The position numbers and the translations under genes were made by a program. The notes under the pieces were generated by a model, which saw nothing but the letters and a program-made list of their open reading frames with translations, was not told the DNA's origin and did no database searches. This document shows positions 27,145 to 36,691 of a stretch of DNA of 64,000 nt, piece after piece. Each line of letters starts with the position of its first letter. Positions within the stretch are counted from its first letter, which is position 1. The stretch comes from Gaetbulibacter_A aestuarii (GTDB lineage: Bacteria; Bacteroidota; Bacteroidia; Flavobacteriales; Flavobacteriaceae). The DNA is taken from NCBI RefSeq assembly GCF_039537665.1, contig NZ_BAABAY010000001.1, positions 1,178,001 to 1,242,000 of the forward strand. Direction: 5' to 3'.

Positions 27145-28455
27145 ATGACTTCAAAAGAACCTCAAAAGGTTGGATTAATTACAGCAACTTCTCTTGTTAT
27201 TGGGAACATGATCGGGGTAGGCATCTTTGTCTTGCCGGCCGCTCTTGCAAAATATGGTAGTATCAGTCTTTTGGGTTGGGTGTTTACTGCTGTAGGCGCT
27301 ATTATTTTGGCAAAAATATTCAGTAATTTAAGTAAAATCGTCGTTAATAAGAGTGGCGGACCTTATGCCTATACTCGTGAAGGATTTGGTGATTTTATCG
27401 GATTTTTGATGGCCTGGGGTTACTGGGTTTCTTGTTGGGTTGGTAATGGCGCGATTGCCATTGCCATCGTAGGTGCCATAGGATTCTTTTTCCCTGTATT
27501 AGAGACCAATTCTGTGTATTCTGTGAGTATCGGATTAGGATTAATTTGGTTGTTTACCTGGATTAATACAGGAGGAATTAAAGAGTCAGGAATTGTTCAG
27601 GTGATAACAACCGCTCTAAAATTAACACCTTTGATTTTCGTAATTATTGTTGGACTTTTCTATTTCGATATAAATAATTTCCCGGAATTTAATCTTACAG
27701 GGAACAGTGATTTTGCAACTTTTCCGATGGTAGCCGCCTTGACACTCTATGCATTTATTGGGATCGAATGTGCCACAATTCCCGCTGAAAATATTAAGAA
27801 TCCTGAAGTTTTAGTTGGAAAAGCCACGATGTTTGGTGCTGTTTTAACAGCTATTATATACATTTTAGCCACCATTGTGCTTTTTGGGATCTTACCCACA
27901 GATATTTTGCAAGGTTCGGCTGCACCCTTTGCTAAAGCAGCACAATTGATCTCCGGAGATTTTGGAGGCTATTTCGTCGCCATCGGTGTGATTATCTCAG
28001 GGCTAGGTGTACTTAACGGATGGATTTTGATCACAGGTCAAATGCCTATGGCTACGGCAAAAGATAATTTATTCCCTAAAATTTTTAGGAAAGAAAATAA
28101 AAATGGCGCTCCGGCGTATGGTTTGATCATCGGAGGACTCTTGTCCTCGGCGGTAATGCTCATGAATTTTACTAAAGGTTTGGTTGATCAATTTCAAACG
28201 ATCGTCGAAATTGTGGTTTTTGTTGCCTTGCTACCGTATTTACTAACAAGTGCAGCTTACATTCTGATAATCATAGAACGAAAATTGCATTGTAATAGTT
28301 GGGTAAAAACCTTTGTACTCGGGGGATTAGGTTTTGCCTTTTCACTTTGGGCCATCTTCGGCGCAGGTCCGGAAACTGTTTTTTACGGTTTTATGTTATT
28401 GCTTTTGGGAATTCCCTTATACCTCATTATGCTTTATAACAAACGCGAAAAGTAA
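27145..28455 (+). CDS. APC-superfamily amino-acid permease
   Basis: 436 residues with about 12 membrane helices. The N-terminal VIGNMIGVGIFVLPAALA is the unwound helix 1 of APC transporters, and FIGIECATIPAENIKNP is the conserved helix 6 region. Likely an amino acid/cation symporter or antiporter of the inner membrane; the similarity is to the arginine/agmatine and putrescine-type branch, though substrate cannot be fixed. Its stop codon abuts that of the convergent trmN6-like gene with no gap. Confidence 0.85.
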   Translation: MTSKEPQKVGLITATSLVIGNMIGVGIFVLPAALAKYGSISLLGWVFTAVGAIILAKIFSNLSKIVVNKSGGPYAYTREGFGDFIGFLMAWGYWVSCWVGNGAIAIAIVGAIGFFFPVLETNSVYSVSIGLGLIWLFTWINTGGIKESGIVQVITTALKLTPLIFVIIVGLFYFDINNFPEFNLTGNSDFATFPMVAALTLYAFIGIECATIPAENIKNPEVLVGKATMFGAVLTAIIYILATIVLFGILPTDILQGSAAPFAKAAQLISGDFGGYFVAIGVIISGLGVLNGWILITGQMPMATAKDNLFPKIFRKENKNGAPAYGLIIGGLLSSAVMLMNFTKGLVDQFQTIVEIVVFVALLPYLLTSAAYILIIIERKLHCNSWVKTFVLGGLGFAFSLWAIFGAGPETVFYGFMLLLLGIPLYLIMLYNKREK

Positions 28456-29169
28456 TTACATCTTTAAATAAAAATCTTTGGTAAGATTGATGTAATCCTC
28501 GGTGTATTGATGCCAGGTAGTTTCAATTATCATTTCTTTTTTTTCAATGTCGCTTTCGCGGAAGGAAAATGCGATCAGACTTCGCTTGAATTTTGATTCC
28601 GGATGCCCTTTTACATGAAGGATACGGTTTGGAAATAATCCAAAAGCTGAAGCTGCAGCGATAAATGATGCTTCTTCTTTAAAAGGAATGATCACCGAAA
28701 AAAAACCGTTTTCTGATAATAATTTTGAAGCACTTTCAATCAAATGATCAAAGGGTAAGGCATCAGCAAATCGCGCAGTATCACGTTGGGTGTTTTCAGT
28801 TTTATAGTCTTCGGAATAGAATGGTGGATTTGAAACAATAAGGTCGTATTTGTCCTCTATTTCATCTACAAATTCTTCCAACGAAGCGTGATAACAAAAC
28901 AACCGATCGTTCCAGGGCGATTTTTCAAAGTTGTCTACGCATTGTTCATAAGCATCATCGTCTATTTCAATAGCATCAATAACTTCAGCAGCACTACGTT
29001 GCGCCAACATCAACGCAATTACACCGGTTCCTGCACCTATATCCAAAATGGAAAACGGACGGTGTTCAATCGAGGTCCAGGCACCAAGTAATACGCCATC
29101 CGTACCAATTTTCATGGCGCAGCGATCTTGTTCTATTGTAAATTGTTTGAATTTGAAAGGTTTATTCAT
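28456..29169 (-). CDS. trmN6: tRNA1(Val) (adenine-37-N6)-methyltransferase type enzyme
   Basis: 237 residues. SAM-binding motif I ILDIGAGTGVIALMLAQR and the N6-adenine motif NPPFYSED fit YfiC/TrmN6, which methylates A37 of tRNA-Val. The N-terminal FKFKQFTIEQDRCAMKIGTDGVLLGAW is typical of this group. Lies 18 bases downstream of rimM on the same strand, so translation-related genes rimM and trmN6 are probably co-transcribed. Confidence 0.88.
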   Translation of the reverse strand: MNKPFKFKQFTIEQDRCAMKIGTDGVLLGAWTSIEHRPFSILDIGAGTGVIALMLAQRSAAEVIDAIEIDDDAYEQCVDNFEKSPWNDRLFCYHASLEEFVDEIEDKYDLIVSNPPFYSEDYKTENTQRDTARFADALPFDHLIESASKLLSENGFFSVIIPFKEEASFIAAASAFGLFPNRILHVKGHPESKFKRSLIAFSFRESDIEKKEMIIETTWHQYTEDYINLTKDFYLKM

Positions 29170-29187
29170 CAGAGGCTTTCTTAAAAT

Positions 29188-29718
29188 TTAGCCTTGTAAA
29201 TACAGATCGATAAGCCCTTCCGGGGTTTCTACTAAAATAGTTTTGGCCTTACGGTCCACCTTTTTAATAAAATCGTCATTCATAGGAATTAGAATTTCTG
29301 TACCATTTCTATCAATCACGAAAAGGGATTGCGCCGTAGAATCATTAATTGCGGTTATGGTTCCGACCTCCCCGAAATTTTTATCATTTATTTTAAAACC
29401 AATGACTTCGTGAAAGTAAAACTTGTTGCCTTCCAGTTTTGGTAATAAATCGAGTGGGAGGTACAAACCGCTTTTTAAAATACTATCGGCATCAGCCTCG
29501 GTATCAACGTCCTCAAATTTGATCCTTAACAGTTCAGATTTATGTAATTGTGTGTCCTCTACAAAAAAAGGAATCAAACTCCCGCGAACCTCTAAAAAAA
29601 TCGCATCCAAATTATCGTAAAGTTCGGGTTGATCCGTATCCAGTTTTGCTAATACTTCGCCTTTAAAACTGTATTTTTTAACAATCTTACCTAAATAAAA
29701 GCAGTCTTCTTTTTGCAT
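29188..29718 (-). CDS. rimM: Ribosome maturation factor RimM
   Basis: 176 residues with the RimM N-terminal barrel (YLGKIVKKYSFKGEVLAKLDT) and the PRC-barrel C-terminal half (FYFHEVIGFKI, then LIPMNDDFIKKVD and a final LIDLYL). It assists 30S maturation and binds S19. Located directly downstream of rpsP, the standard pairing. Confidence 0.93.
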   Translation of the reverse strand: MQKEDCFYLGKIVKKYSFKGEVLAKLDTDQPELYDNLDAIFLEVRGSLIPFFVEDTQLHKSELLRIKFEDVDTEADADSILKSGLYLPLDLLPKLEGNKFYFHEVIGFKINDKNFGEVGTITAINDSTAQSLFVIDRNGTEILIPMNDDFIKKVDRKAKTILVETPEGLIDLYLQG

Positions 29719-29732
29719 GGTGTTAAAATAAA

Positions 29733-29759
29733 AAACTCCGATAGGAGCTATCGGAGTTT
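29733..29759 (-). terminator. Hairpin between rpsP and rimM
   Basis: AAACTCCGATAG at 29733-29744 pairs perfectly with CTATCGGAGTTT at 29748-29759 over a 3-base loop. On the minus strand the stem is followed by TTTTTATTTT. It would end or attenuate the rpsP transcript and so lower rimM expression relative to S16. Confidence 0.8.
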
Positions 29760-29780
29760 AAAAGTATAAAAAATAAATTT

Positions 29781-30389
29781 TTATTCTTCTTCTTTTTTAG
29801 CTTCAGCAGGAGCTTCTTCTTTGGTCTCAGCTTCAGGAGCTTCTTCCGTAGTTTCTGCTTCTGCTGTTTCTTCAGCAGCAGGAGCTTCAGTTTCAGCAGC
29901 AGCTTCAGCAGCGTTTTCTGTTTCTTCAGCTTCTTCTACCTCAGGCTCTGCTGCAGCTACTCGAGCTTCGTTTACAGCTTTTTCAGCAGCTAATCTTTCA
30001 GCTTTTTCTTTAGCTTCAGCTTTAGAAAGTCCTTCAGCTTTAGCTTGAATCTTAGCTTCTTTTTCTTCTAACCAAGCCTGGAATTTTTTCTCAGCTTGCT
30101 CTTCAGTTAGCGCCCCTTTAGCAACACCACCCATTAAGTGGTTTTTCAATAAGGCACCTTTGTAAGACAGGATGTTTTTAGCAGTATCCGTTGGCTGGGC
30201 ACCGTTTTGTAACCACTTCACGGCACCGTCGATATTTAAATCGATAGTTGCAGGATTTGTGTTAGGATTATAAGAACCTATTTTTTCTAAGTACTTACCA
30301 TCGCGTTTTGCACGTGCATCGGCAGCAACGATCCAATAATAAGGTTTCCCTTTTTTACCGTGTCTTTGTAATCTAATTTTTACTGGCAT
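29781..30389 (-). CDS. rpsP: 30S ribosomal protein S16 with long Ala/Glu-rich C-terminal extension
   Basis: 202 residues. The S16 fold occupies about 1-85 (MPVKIRLQRHGKKGKPYYWIVAAD). The remaining 115 residues are low complexity: a Lys/Ala/Glu helix (about 100-145) and then a tail almost wholly Ala, Glu and Thr. Most bacterial S16 proteins are 75-90 residues; long acidic tails are known in Bacteroidota. The tail is probably exposed and disordered. Preceded by a good promoter. Confidence 0.95.
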   Translation of the reverse strand: MPVKIRLQRHGKKGKPYYWIVAADARAKRDGKYLEKIGSYNPNTNPATIDLNIDGAVKWLQNGAQPTDTAKNILSYKGALLKNHLMGGVAKGALTEEQAEKKFQAWLEEKEAKIQAKAEGLSKAEAKEKAERLAAEKAVNEARVAAAEPEVEEAEETENAAEAAAETEAPAAEETAEAETTEEAPEAETKEEAPAEAKKEEE

Positions 30390-30436
30390 AATAATTAATT
30401 ATTTGAGGTTCACGACCTCGGTTATTAATAAGGGCG

Positions 30437-30466
30437 CAAAGATAATGTATTATTTTGAATTTTCAA
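30437..30466 (-). promoter_or_regulatory. rpsP promoter
   Basis: On the minus strand TTG (30464-30466) is followed by a 19-base spacer and TATCTTTG (30437-30444), a full Bacteroidota promoter. The leader of about 40 bases contains the small hairpin GAGGTTCACGACCTC. Confidence 0.8.
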
Positions 30467-30657
30467 CCAAATTATTTTAATCATTTAATTGGGTGAAAAA
30501 CAGAAGTCTAGTCGGGTTGGCAATTTCGAAAAATTCATTAGAAATATCGTAGAAAACTTAAAGAATTTCCTTTGAAATGTTAAACCGCTTAAATTTTTCC
30601 TAAAGTCTGTTAAAATATTTGTAATCAATGGTTTATGTTTTTATCTTAAGGAGTGTA

Positions 30658-30758
30658 GATGTGTTACAAATCACATCCGAAGAAAAAATCAAAAGAGTTA
30701 GTATCTTAGATATTAATTTTCGTTTGAAAAGCGCAGCACCTTAGGTTGCGCTTTTTTT
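30658..30758 (+). ncRNA. Possible small non-coding RNA ending in an intrinsic terminator
   Basis: The 770-base gap before dnaE has no convincing gene. It holds a hairpin GATGTG/CACATC (30658-30677), about 50 unpaired bases, then a strong terminator: AAAAGCGCA (30727-30735) with TGCGCTTTT (30747-30755) and a run of seven T. A terminator with no upstream gene on its strand suggests a short transcript. No clear promoter is seen, so the 5' end is unknown. It is not a recognised RNA family to me. Confidence 0.35.
30727..30758 (+). terminator. Intrinsic terminator without an upstream gene
   Basis: Nine-base stem AAAAGCGCA/TGCGCTTTT with an inner ACC/GGT pairing, followed by T7 at 30752-30758. Confidence 0.75.
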
Positions 30759-30828
30759 GTTTCATTCCATTTGAAAGTAAGAAATAATAAATAGGATGCT
30801 CAGTTTTGATGAAGCCGACCCCGACTAA

Positions 30829-30850
30829 AAATACCCTTTTTTGGGTATTT
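30829..30850. repeat. Hairpin AAATACCC-T6-GGGTATTT
   Basis: A perfect 8-base inverted repeat with a 6-T loop in the dnaE upstream region. Function unclear; the flanking bases 30851-31162 show no other structure that I can support. Confidence 0.45.
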
Positions 30851-31162
30851 GTTTGTATTAGAAGCCTGGTTACATTTGTTTTGCTATTAATCAGTTCACT
30901 TAGGGAGAATAATGCGCTTGACTCTGAATGTTATAAATCATTTAGAGCAAGTGTTTTTTTATATACCTTATTAAAAAGGTCTACTTCTGATAATCATTAA
31001 GATAACTTTTATTTCTTAGGCTAAATTCTGAAACCCCGCAGTTTGTAAGGTTCTCGTTTTTTTGTTTACAAATAGTTCATAACTTAACTTTAATAAGGCT
31101 GGTTTTTGATGTATTTTTATTCCTTTATTTTGAACTTTTAAGCACCCAATAGGAGAACATTT

Positions 31163-34100
31163 ATGTACTTAATCTTTGATACCGAGACCACAGGATTACC
31201 AAAACGCTGGGACGCCCCGATTACCGACACGGATAATTGGCCGCGCTGTATTCAGATAGCCTGGCAATTACACGATGCGATGGGTAATTGTATCGATCAT
31301 CAGGATTATTTAGTACAGCCTGAAGGTTTTAATATTCCCTATGATGCAGAAAAAGTTCATGGGATCTCTACAGAACTTGCCCAGGAAGAAGGTATTCCCT
31401 TAGCTGAGGTATTAGAAAAATTTAATGAAGCCCTTTCCAGAACCAAATTTGTTGTTGGGCAGAATGTGAAGTTCGATCTTAATATTATGGGGGCCGAATT
31501 TGTGCGTGGCGCCGTTGCCAACCCATTGCAAGAACTTCCGGTTTTGGATACGTGTACCGAACATACCGCGGATCTTTGTAAAATTCCCGGAGGACGCTAC
31601 GGAAAATATAAATTGCCAACCCTTACCGAATTACACGAATTTCTGTTTCATGAACCTTTTGATGAAGCTCATAATGCGACTGCCGATGTGGAAGCCACGA
31701 CGCGTTGTTTTCTGGAGTTAATCCGCCGTGAGGAATATACCAAAGAGGAACTTGATGTAACTCCGGAGTACTTTAAAAACTTTCAGGAGGAAAATCCGAA
31801 GGAAATACAGCTTATCGGTTTAAAGCACATCAATCTTAAAAAGGAAAGTGCCAAGATCCGGGCTAGAATAAAAGAAGCCACCGAACCGGATATTACCAAA
31901 GAAGATATTCAACAAAATGTATCCGATCTTCAGGAGGTTTCTTTTGCGCATTTGCATAACCATTCCCAGTTTTCGATCTTACAGTCTACCATGAGTGTGG
32001 CCGACCTGGTGGATGCCGCGGCGAAAAACAACATGCCCGCCGTAGCACTTACTGATCATGCGAATATGATGGGAGCTTTTCACTTTATCAATGCTGTAAA
32101 TCGGTACAATGGGTCCATCAAAAATAAACTGGCAGAAGCCGAAGCCAATGGTGAAACCATAAATGAAAAAGAAATAAAACCAATTATTGGTTGTGAGTTT
32201 TTTGTTTGTGATGATCATCAGGATAAAACCCGAAAAGATAACGGTTACCAAATTGTTTTATTAGCAAAGAATAAGAACGGCTATCACAATTTGGCTAAAT
32301 TGTCCTCGCATGCTTTTGTGGATGGTTTTTACTATGTGCCCAGAATTGATAAGAAACTCATTGAAACTTACAAAGAAGACCTTATTGTACTTACCGGAAA
32401 CCTATACGGAGAAGTGCCTAGCAAAGTGCTAAATGTAGGTGAAAATCAGGCCGAGGAAGCCCTTTTGTGGTGGAAAGAGCAATTTGGTGATGACCTGTAT
32501 ATTGAATTGATGCGCCACAATCAGGAAGATGAAAACCGTGTGAATCCCGTGTTAATTGAGTTTTCCAAAAAGCATAATATCAAAGTTGTTGCTACCAATA
32601 ATACCTATTACCAGAATCAGGAAGATGCCAATGCACATGATATTTTATTGTGCGTAAAAGATGGTGAAAAACAAGCGACTCCGATTGGTCGAGGTCGTGG
32701 ATACCGCTATGGTTTGCCAAATCAGAATTATTACTTCAAGTCGGCTGACGAAATGAAGGCTTTATTCAAAGATATTCCTGAAGCCATAAGTAACATTCAA
32801 GAGGTTTTAGATAAAATTGAACCCTATCAATTAGCCCGTGATGTCCTTTTACCGGCTTTCGATATTCCTGATGAATTTAAAAATGAAGAAGATAAATTCG
32901 ATGGTGGTAAACGAGGTGAAAATGCCTATTTACGTCATTTAACTTATCAAGGAGCCAAAAAACGTTATGGCGAACCCTTGTCTGATGCCATCAAGGAACG
33001 TTTGGATTTTGAGTTGAGCGTTATTGAAAACACAGGGTATCCCGGCTATTTCCTGATTGTTGAAGATTTCATCCGAGAAGCGCGAAATATGGATGTATCT
33101 GTGGGTCCGGGGCGTGGTTCAGCGGCCGGTTCCGTAGTGGCCTATTGCTTGTGGATCACGAATATCGATCCATTGAAGTACGATCTGCTTTTTGAGCGGT
33201 TCTTGAATCCGGATCGTATCAGTATGCCCGATATTGATATCGATTTTGATGACGAAGGCCGAAGTCGCGTAATGGATTACGTGATTAAAAAATATGGGGC
33301 TAATCAGGTAGCTCAGATCATTACGTATGGAACGATGGCTGCGAAATCGTCTATTCGAGATACGGCACGAGTTCTAGACCTGCCTTTATTTGATGCTGAC
33401 CGCATTGCTAAGTTGATTCCGAACATGTCCAAATTGAACAAGATTTTTGGTTTGGAAGAAAAGGAGTTGAGCCAGAAATTCCGTTCTGAAGATCTTGAAA
33501 AAGTAAATCAGCTTTTAAATATTTCTGAGGGTTCAGATCTGGAAGCTGAAACGGTGAACACCGCGCGAACCCTGGAAGGTTCTGTACGAAATACGGGAAT
33601 TCACGCTTGTGGTGTCATCATCACGCCCGATGATATTACCAAATTTGTTCCGGTAGCCACCGCCAAAGATTCTGACTTGTATGTTACCCAGTTCGATAAC
33701 TCTGTTGTAGAATCGGCAGGCTTGTTGAAAATGGATTTCCTGGGTTTAAAAACCTTAACGCTCATCAAGGATACCGTTAAAATTGTGAAAGCAAAACATG
33801 GTATTGAACTGGATCCGGATAGTTTTCCTCTGGATGATGAAAAAACTTATCGCCTATTCCAACGCGGTGAAACCGTTGGGGTGTTCCAATACGAATCACC
33901 CGGAATGCAAAAACACCTCAAAGATTTAAAACCAACGGTGTTTGAAGATCTTATTGCCATGAATGCCCTGTATCGTCCGGGTCCGATGGAATACATTCCG
34001 AGTTTCGTACGACGAAAACACGGTGATGAGGATATCGAGTACGATCTTCCCGCCATGGAGGAATATCTGCAGGAAACGTATGGTATCACAGTGTATCAGG

Positions 34101-35551
34101 AGCAGGTGATGCTCTTATCGCAAAAATTGGCAAACTTTACCAAAGGTGAAGCAGATGTTCTTCGTAAGGCCATGGGTAAAAAGCAAATTGCAGTACTCGA
34201 TAAAATGAAACCCAAGTTTATCGAGCAGGCAAGTGCCAACGGTCATGATGCTAAAATTCTGGAAAAAGTCTGGAAAGATTGGGAAGCTTTTGCGAGTTAT
34301 GCCTTCAACAAATCCCACTCGACCTGTTATGCCTGGATCGCTTACCAGACTGCTTATTTAAAAGCGCATTATCCCGCAGAATATATGGCGGCTGTGCTTT
34401 CAAATAACATGAACGACATTAAGCAGGTGACCTTCTTTATGGAAGAGTGTAAACGGATGAAACTACCTGTTCTCGGCCCTGACGTTAATGAATCCTATTA
34501 TAAGTTTTCGGTTAATAAAGATGGTGCCGTGCGTTTCGGAATGGGTGCCATAAAAGGGGTGGGCCACGGTGCCGTAAAAACGATAGTGGAGAATCGTAAA
34601 AAAGATGGGCCGTACAGCTCTATTTTCGACCTAACAAAACGTATCGATTTACGCGCTGCTAACAAAAAAGCCTTCGAAAATCTGGCCTTAGCCGGAGGTT
34701 TCGATTGTTTTAAAAATACACATCGTGCTCAATATTTCCACGACGAAGGAGATGGTATCACCTTTTTAGAAAAAGCAATAAAATATGGTGCGAAACATCA
34801 GGAAAATGAAAATTCTGCTCAGGTAAGTTTGTTTGGTGATGCAAGTAATGTTCAAATTGCCGAACCTCAGGTGCCGCCTTGCGAAGAATGGGGCACCATG
34901 GAAAAACTGAGTAAAGAACGCGAAGTTGTTGGAATTTACATTTCAGGGCATCCGTTGGATGATTTCAAAACCGAAATGAAGACCTTTTGTAATTGTACGG
35001 TTGGTATGTTTACCGATATTACCCCTTATGTGAACCGTGAATTGGTTTTTGGAGGTGTAGTTACTGATGTGCAGCACCGTGTGAGTAAACAAGGAAAAGG
35101 CTGGGGATTATTTACCATTGAAGATTATACGGATAGTTATGAGTTTCGAATTTTTGGTGAAGAATACTTGAAGTTCCGTCATTTTTTAATGAAGAATAAT
35201 TTTGTTTTTGTACGCTGTTTTGTTCGTGAAGGTTGGATCAATAAGAATACCGGCGAGCGTGGGGAACCCCGATTGCAATTTAATAATTTCCAATTACTAC
35301 ACGATGTGATGGAATCCTACGCTAAAAAATTATCGATCCAGGTAGATATCAATCAACTTCAGGAAGAAAATATTTTAGATTTAAAAGATCTTTTGAAAAT
35401 GCATCCGGGAAATCAGGCTCTTAATTTTATAGTTTACGACAGAAAAGACGAGATAAAATTAACCATGCCAAGTCGGAAACAAAAGGTGAAAGTATCACAA
35501 GAATTACTCGACGAATTAGAAGAACGCGAGCTCTACTATAAATTAAACTAA
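31163..35551 (+). CDS. dnaE: DNA polymerase III alpha subunit with fused N-terminal 3'-5' exonuclease
   Basis: 1462 residues. Residues 1-190 are a DnaQ-type exonuclease (FDTETTGLP with Asp6 and Glu8, VGQNVKFDLNIMG, HNATADVEAT). A linker leads to the PHP domain (HLHNHSQFS from 263, ALTDHANMMGA). The polymerase core follows with GPGRGSAAGS and PDIDIDFDDEGR holding catalytic Asp690 and Asp692, then KMDFLGLKTL, an HhH region and an OB domain near the end (FGGVVTDVQHRVSKQGKGWG). It is thus the main replicase with built-in proofreading. Most bacteria carry the exonuclease on a separate DnaQ; the fusion is known in Bacteroidota. Confidence 0.95.
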   Translation: MYLIFDTETTGLPKRWDAPITDTDNWPRCIQIAWQLHDAMGNCIDHQDYLVQPEGFNIPYDAEKVHGISTELAQEEGIPLAEVLEKFNEALSRTKFVVGQNVKFDLNIMGAEFVRGAVANPLQELPVLDTCTEHTADLCKIPGGRYGKYKLPTLTELHEFLFHEPFDEAHNATADVEATTRCFLELIRREEYTKEELDVTPEYFKNFQEENPKEIQLIGLKHINLKKESAKIRARIKEATEPDITKEDIQQNVSDLQEVSFAHLHNHSQFSILQSTMSVADLVDAAAKNNMPAVALTDHANMMGAFHFINAVNRYNGSIKNKLAEAEANGETINEKEIKPIIGCEFFVCDDHQDKTRKDNGYQIVLLAKNKNGYHNLAKLSSHAFVDGFYYVPRIDKKLIETYKEDLIVLTGNLYGEVPSKVLNVGENQAEEALLWWKEQFGDDLYIELMRHNQEDENRVNPVLIEFSKKHNIKVVATNNTYYQNQEDANAHDILLCVKDGEKQATPIGRGRGYRYGLPNQNYYFKSADEMKALFKDIPEAISNIQEVLDKIEPYQLARDVLLPAFDIPDEFKNEEDKFDGGKRGENAYLRHLTYQGAKKRYGEPLSDAIKERLDFELSVIENTGYPGYFLIVEDFIREARNMDVSVGPGRGSAAGSVVAYCLWITNIDPLKYDLLFERFLNPDRISMPDIDIDFDDEGRSRVMDYVIKKYGANQVAQIITYGTMAAKSSIRDTARVLDLPLFDADRIAKLIPNMSKLNKIFGLEEKELSQKFRSEDLEKVNQLLNISEGSDLEAETVNTARTLEGSVRNTGIHACGVIITPDDITKFVPVATAKDSDLYVTQFDNSVVESAGLLKMDFLGLKTLTLIKDTVKIVKAKHGIELDPDSFPLDDEKTYRLFQRGETVGVFQYESPGMQKHLKDLKPTVFEDLIAMNALYRPGPMEYIPSFVRRKHGDEDIEYDLPAMEEYLQETYGITVYQEQVMLLSQKLANFTKGEADVLRKAMGKKQIAVLDKMKPKFIEQASANGHDAKILEKVWKDWEAFASYAFNKSHSTCYAWIAYQTAYLKAHYPAEYMAAVLSNNMNDIKQVTFFMEECKRMKLPVLGPDVNESYYKFSVNKDGAVRFGMGAIKGVGHGAVKTIVENRKKDGPYSSIFDLTKRIDLRAANKKAFENLALAGGFDCFKNTHRAQYFHDEGDGITFLEKAIKYGAKHQENENSAQVSLFGDASNVQIAEPQVPPCEEWGTMEKLSKEREVVGIYISGHPLDDFKTEMKTFCNCTVGMFTDITPYVNRELVFGGVVTDVQHRVSKQGKGWGLFTIEDYTDSYEFRIFGEEYLKFRHFLMKNNFVFVRCFVREGWINKNTGERGEPRLQFNNFQLLHDVMESYAKKLSIQVDINQLQEENILDLKDLLKMHPGNQALNFIVYDRKDEIKLTMPSRKQKVKVSQELLDELEERELYYKLN

Positions 35552-35647
35552 CGCGATGGAACCTAACGGTGTACTGTAATAGCACCGATTGATTGAACTA
35601 TAAGTAAAACAAATTGAAGGTGTGTAAGCTTTCGGGATTTTTTTGAC

Positions 35648-35655
35648 TAATTTTG
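35648..35655 (+). promoter_or_regulatory. -7 box TAATTTTG upstream of trxA
   Basis: Exact TAnnTTTG match 42 bases before the start codon; no good -33 partner. Confidence 0.5.
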
Positions 35656-35696
35656 TAAAATAATTAGAAGTAAAAGACAATTTAAATAAAAATATT

Positions 35697-36014
35697 ATGG
35701 CATTAGAAATAACAGATGCAACGTTTGAAGAAACTGTATTAAATAGTGACAAGCCGGTATTGGTGGATTTTTGGGCAGCTTGGTGCGGACCATGTCGCAT
35801 GGTAGGACCTGTTATTGAAGAAATCAGTAACGAGTATGAAGGAAAAGCCATTGTTGGTAAAGTTGATGTAGATGCAAATCAGGAATTTGCTGCGAAATAT
35901 GGAGTACGTAATATTCCAACTGTTTTGGTATTCCAAAATGGTGAAGTTGTTGGTCGTCAAGTAGGTGTAGCACCTAAGAACGCCTACACAGACGCTATCG
36001 ATTCACTATTATAA
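35697..36014 (+). CDS. trxA: Thioredoxin
   Basis: 105 residues, complete thioredoxin fold with DFWAAWCGPCRMVGPV (Cys30, Cys33) and the cis-proline region VRNIPTVLVFQNG. General cytoplasmic disulfide reductant. Own promoter and terminator, so monocistronic. Confidence 0.96.
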   Translation: MALEITDATFEETVLNSDKPVLVDFWAAWCGPCRMVGPVIEEISNEYEGKAIVGKVDVDANQEFAAKYGVRNIPTVLVFQNGEVVGRQVGVAPKNAYTDAIDSLL

Positions 36015-36035
36015 TATATAGAAAAAGAAAAATGT

Positions 36036-36067
36036 AAAGGTTTGTCAGAAATGGCAAACCTTTTTTT
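36036..36067 (+). terminator. trxA terminator
   Basis: AAAGGTTTG (36036-36044) pairs with CAAACCTTT (36055-36063), followed by a T-run. Confidence 0.88.
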
Positions 36068-36142
36068 ATTTTAGACTGTTGGAAATTGAAGTTCTTTTAA
36101 TTTTCATAATTTTAAATCTTTAAGAAAAAACATAACATCATT

Positions 36143-36691
36143 ATGAGTGAAAATAAAGACAATAAAATCCAAGATATCATAGATGCTAAATTGATTGAGG
36201 AACGCAAGGTTTTCTTGTGGGGACAAGTAGATGACGATTCTGCTAAGCATGTCGTAGATCGTTTGATGTATCTGGACGCCCTTGAAAAGAAAGATATACA
36301 CCTTTACATCAACAGTCCCGGAGGTTATGTAACGGCCGGATTTGCTATTTACGATTGTATGAAATCTTTAAAAAGCGATGTGTCTACCATTTGTACCGGA
36401 TTTGCGGCTTCCATGGGCTCCATCATTTTGTCAGCGGGGAAGAAAGGGAAACGTTTTATTCAACCGCATGCACGAGTGATGATCCATCAGCCCAGTGGTG
36501 GTGCCAGAGGGCCAGCCAGTGATATTGAGATTACCGCTAAGGAAATTCTGAAAACCAAAGAAATTAGCGCACAGATTTTAGCTGATAATTGTGGTCAGAA
36601 ATTTGAGAAGATCATGAAGGATTTTAACCGTGACCATTGGATGGGTGCGGAAGAATCGGTTGCTTACGGTATTGTGGATAAGGTTATTTAG
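36143..36691 (+). CDS. clpP: ClpP-family serine protease subunit
   Basis: 182 residues. Catalytic triad visible: Ser90 in GFAASMGS, His115 in VMIHQPSGG and Asp164 in FNRDHWMGAEE. INSPGGYVTAGFAIYD is the oxyanion-loop region. It forms the proteolytic barrel that works with ClpX or ClpA-type unfoldases. No clpX lies next to it, so this may be a second ClpP paralogue. Confidence 0.92.
   Translation: MSENKDNKIQDIIDAKLIEERKVFLWGQVDDDSAKHVVDRLMYLDALEKKDIHLYINSPGGYVTAGFAIYDCMKSLKSDVSTICTGFAASMGSIILSAGKKGKRFIQPHARVMIHQPSGGARGPASDIEITAKEILKTKEISAQILADNCGQKFEKIMKDFNRDHWMGAEESVAYGIVDKVI

Noticed and set aside
30806..31000. 64-residue frame upstream of dnaE
   Set aside because: It runs through the AAATACCC hairpin and a chance hydrophobic stretch; nothing else supports it.
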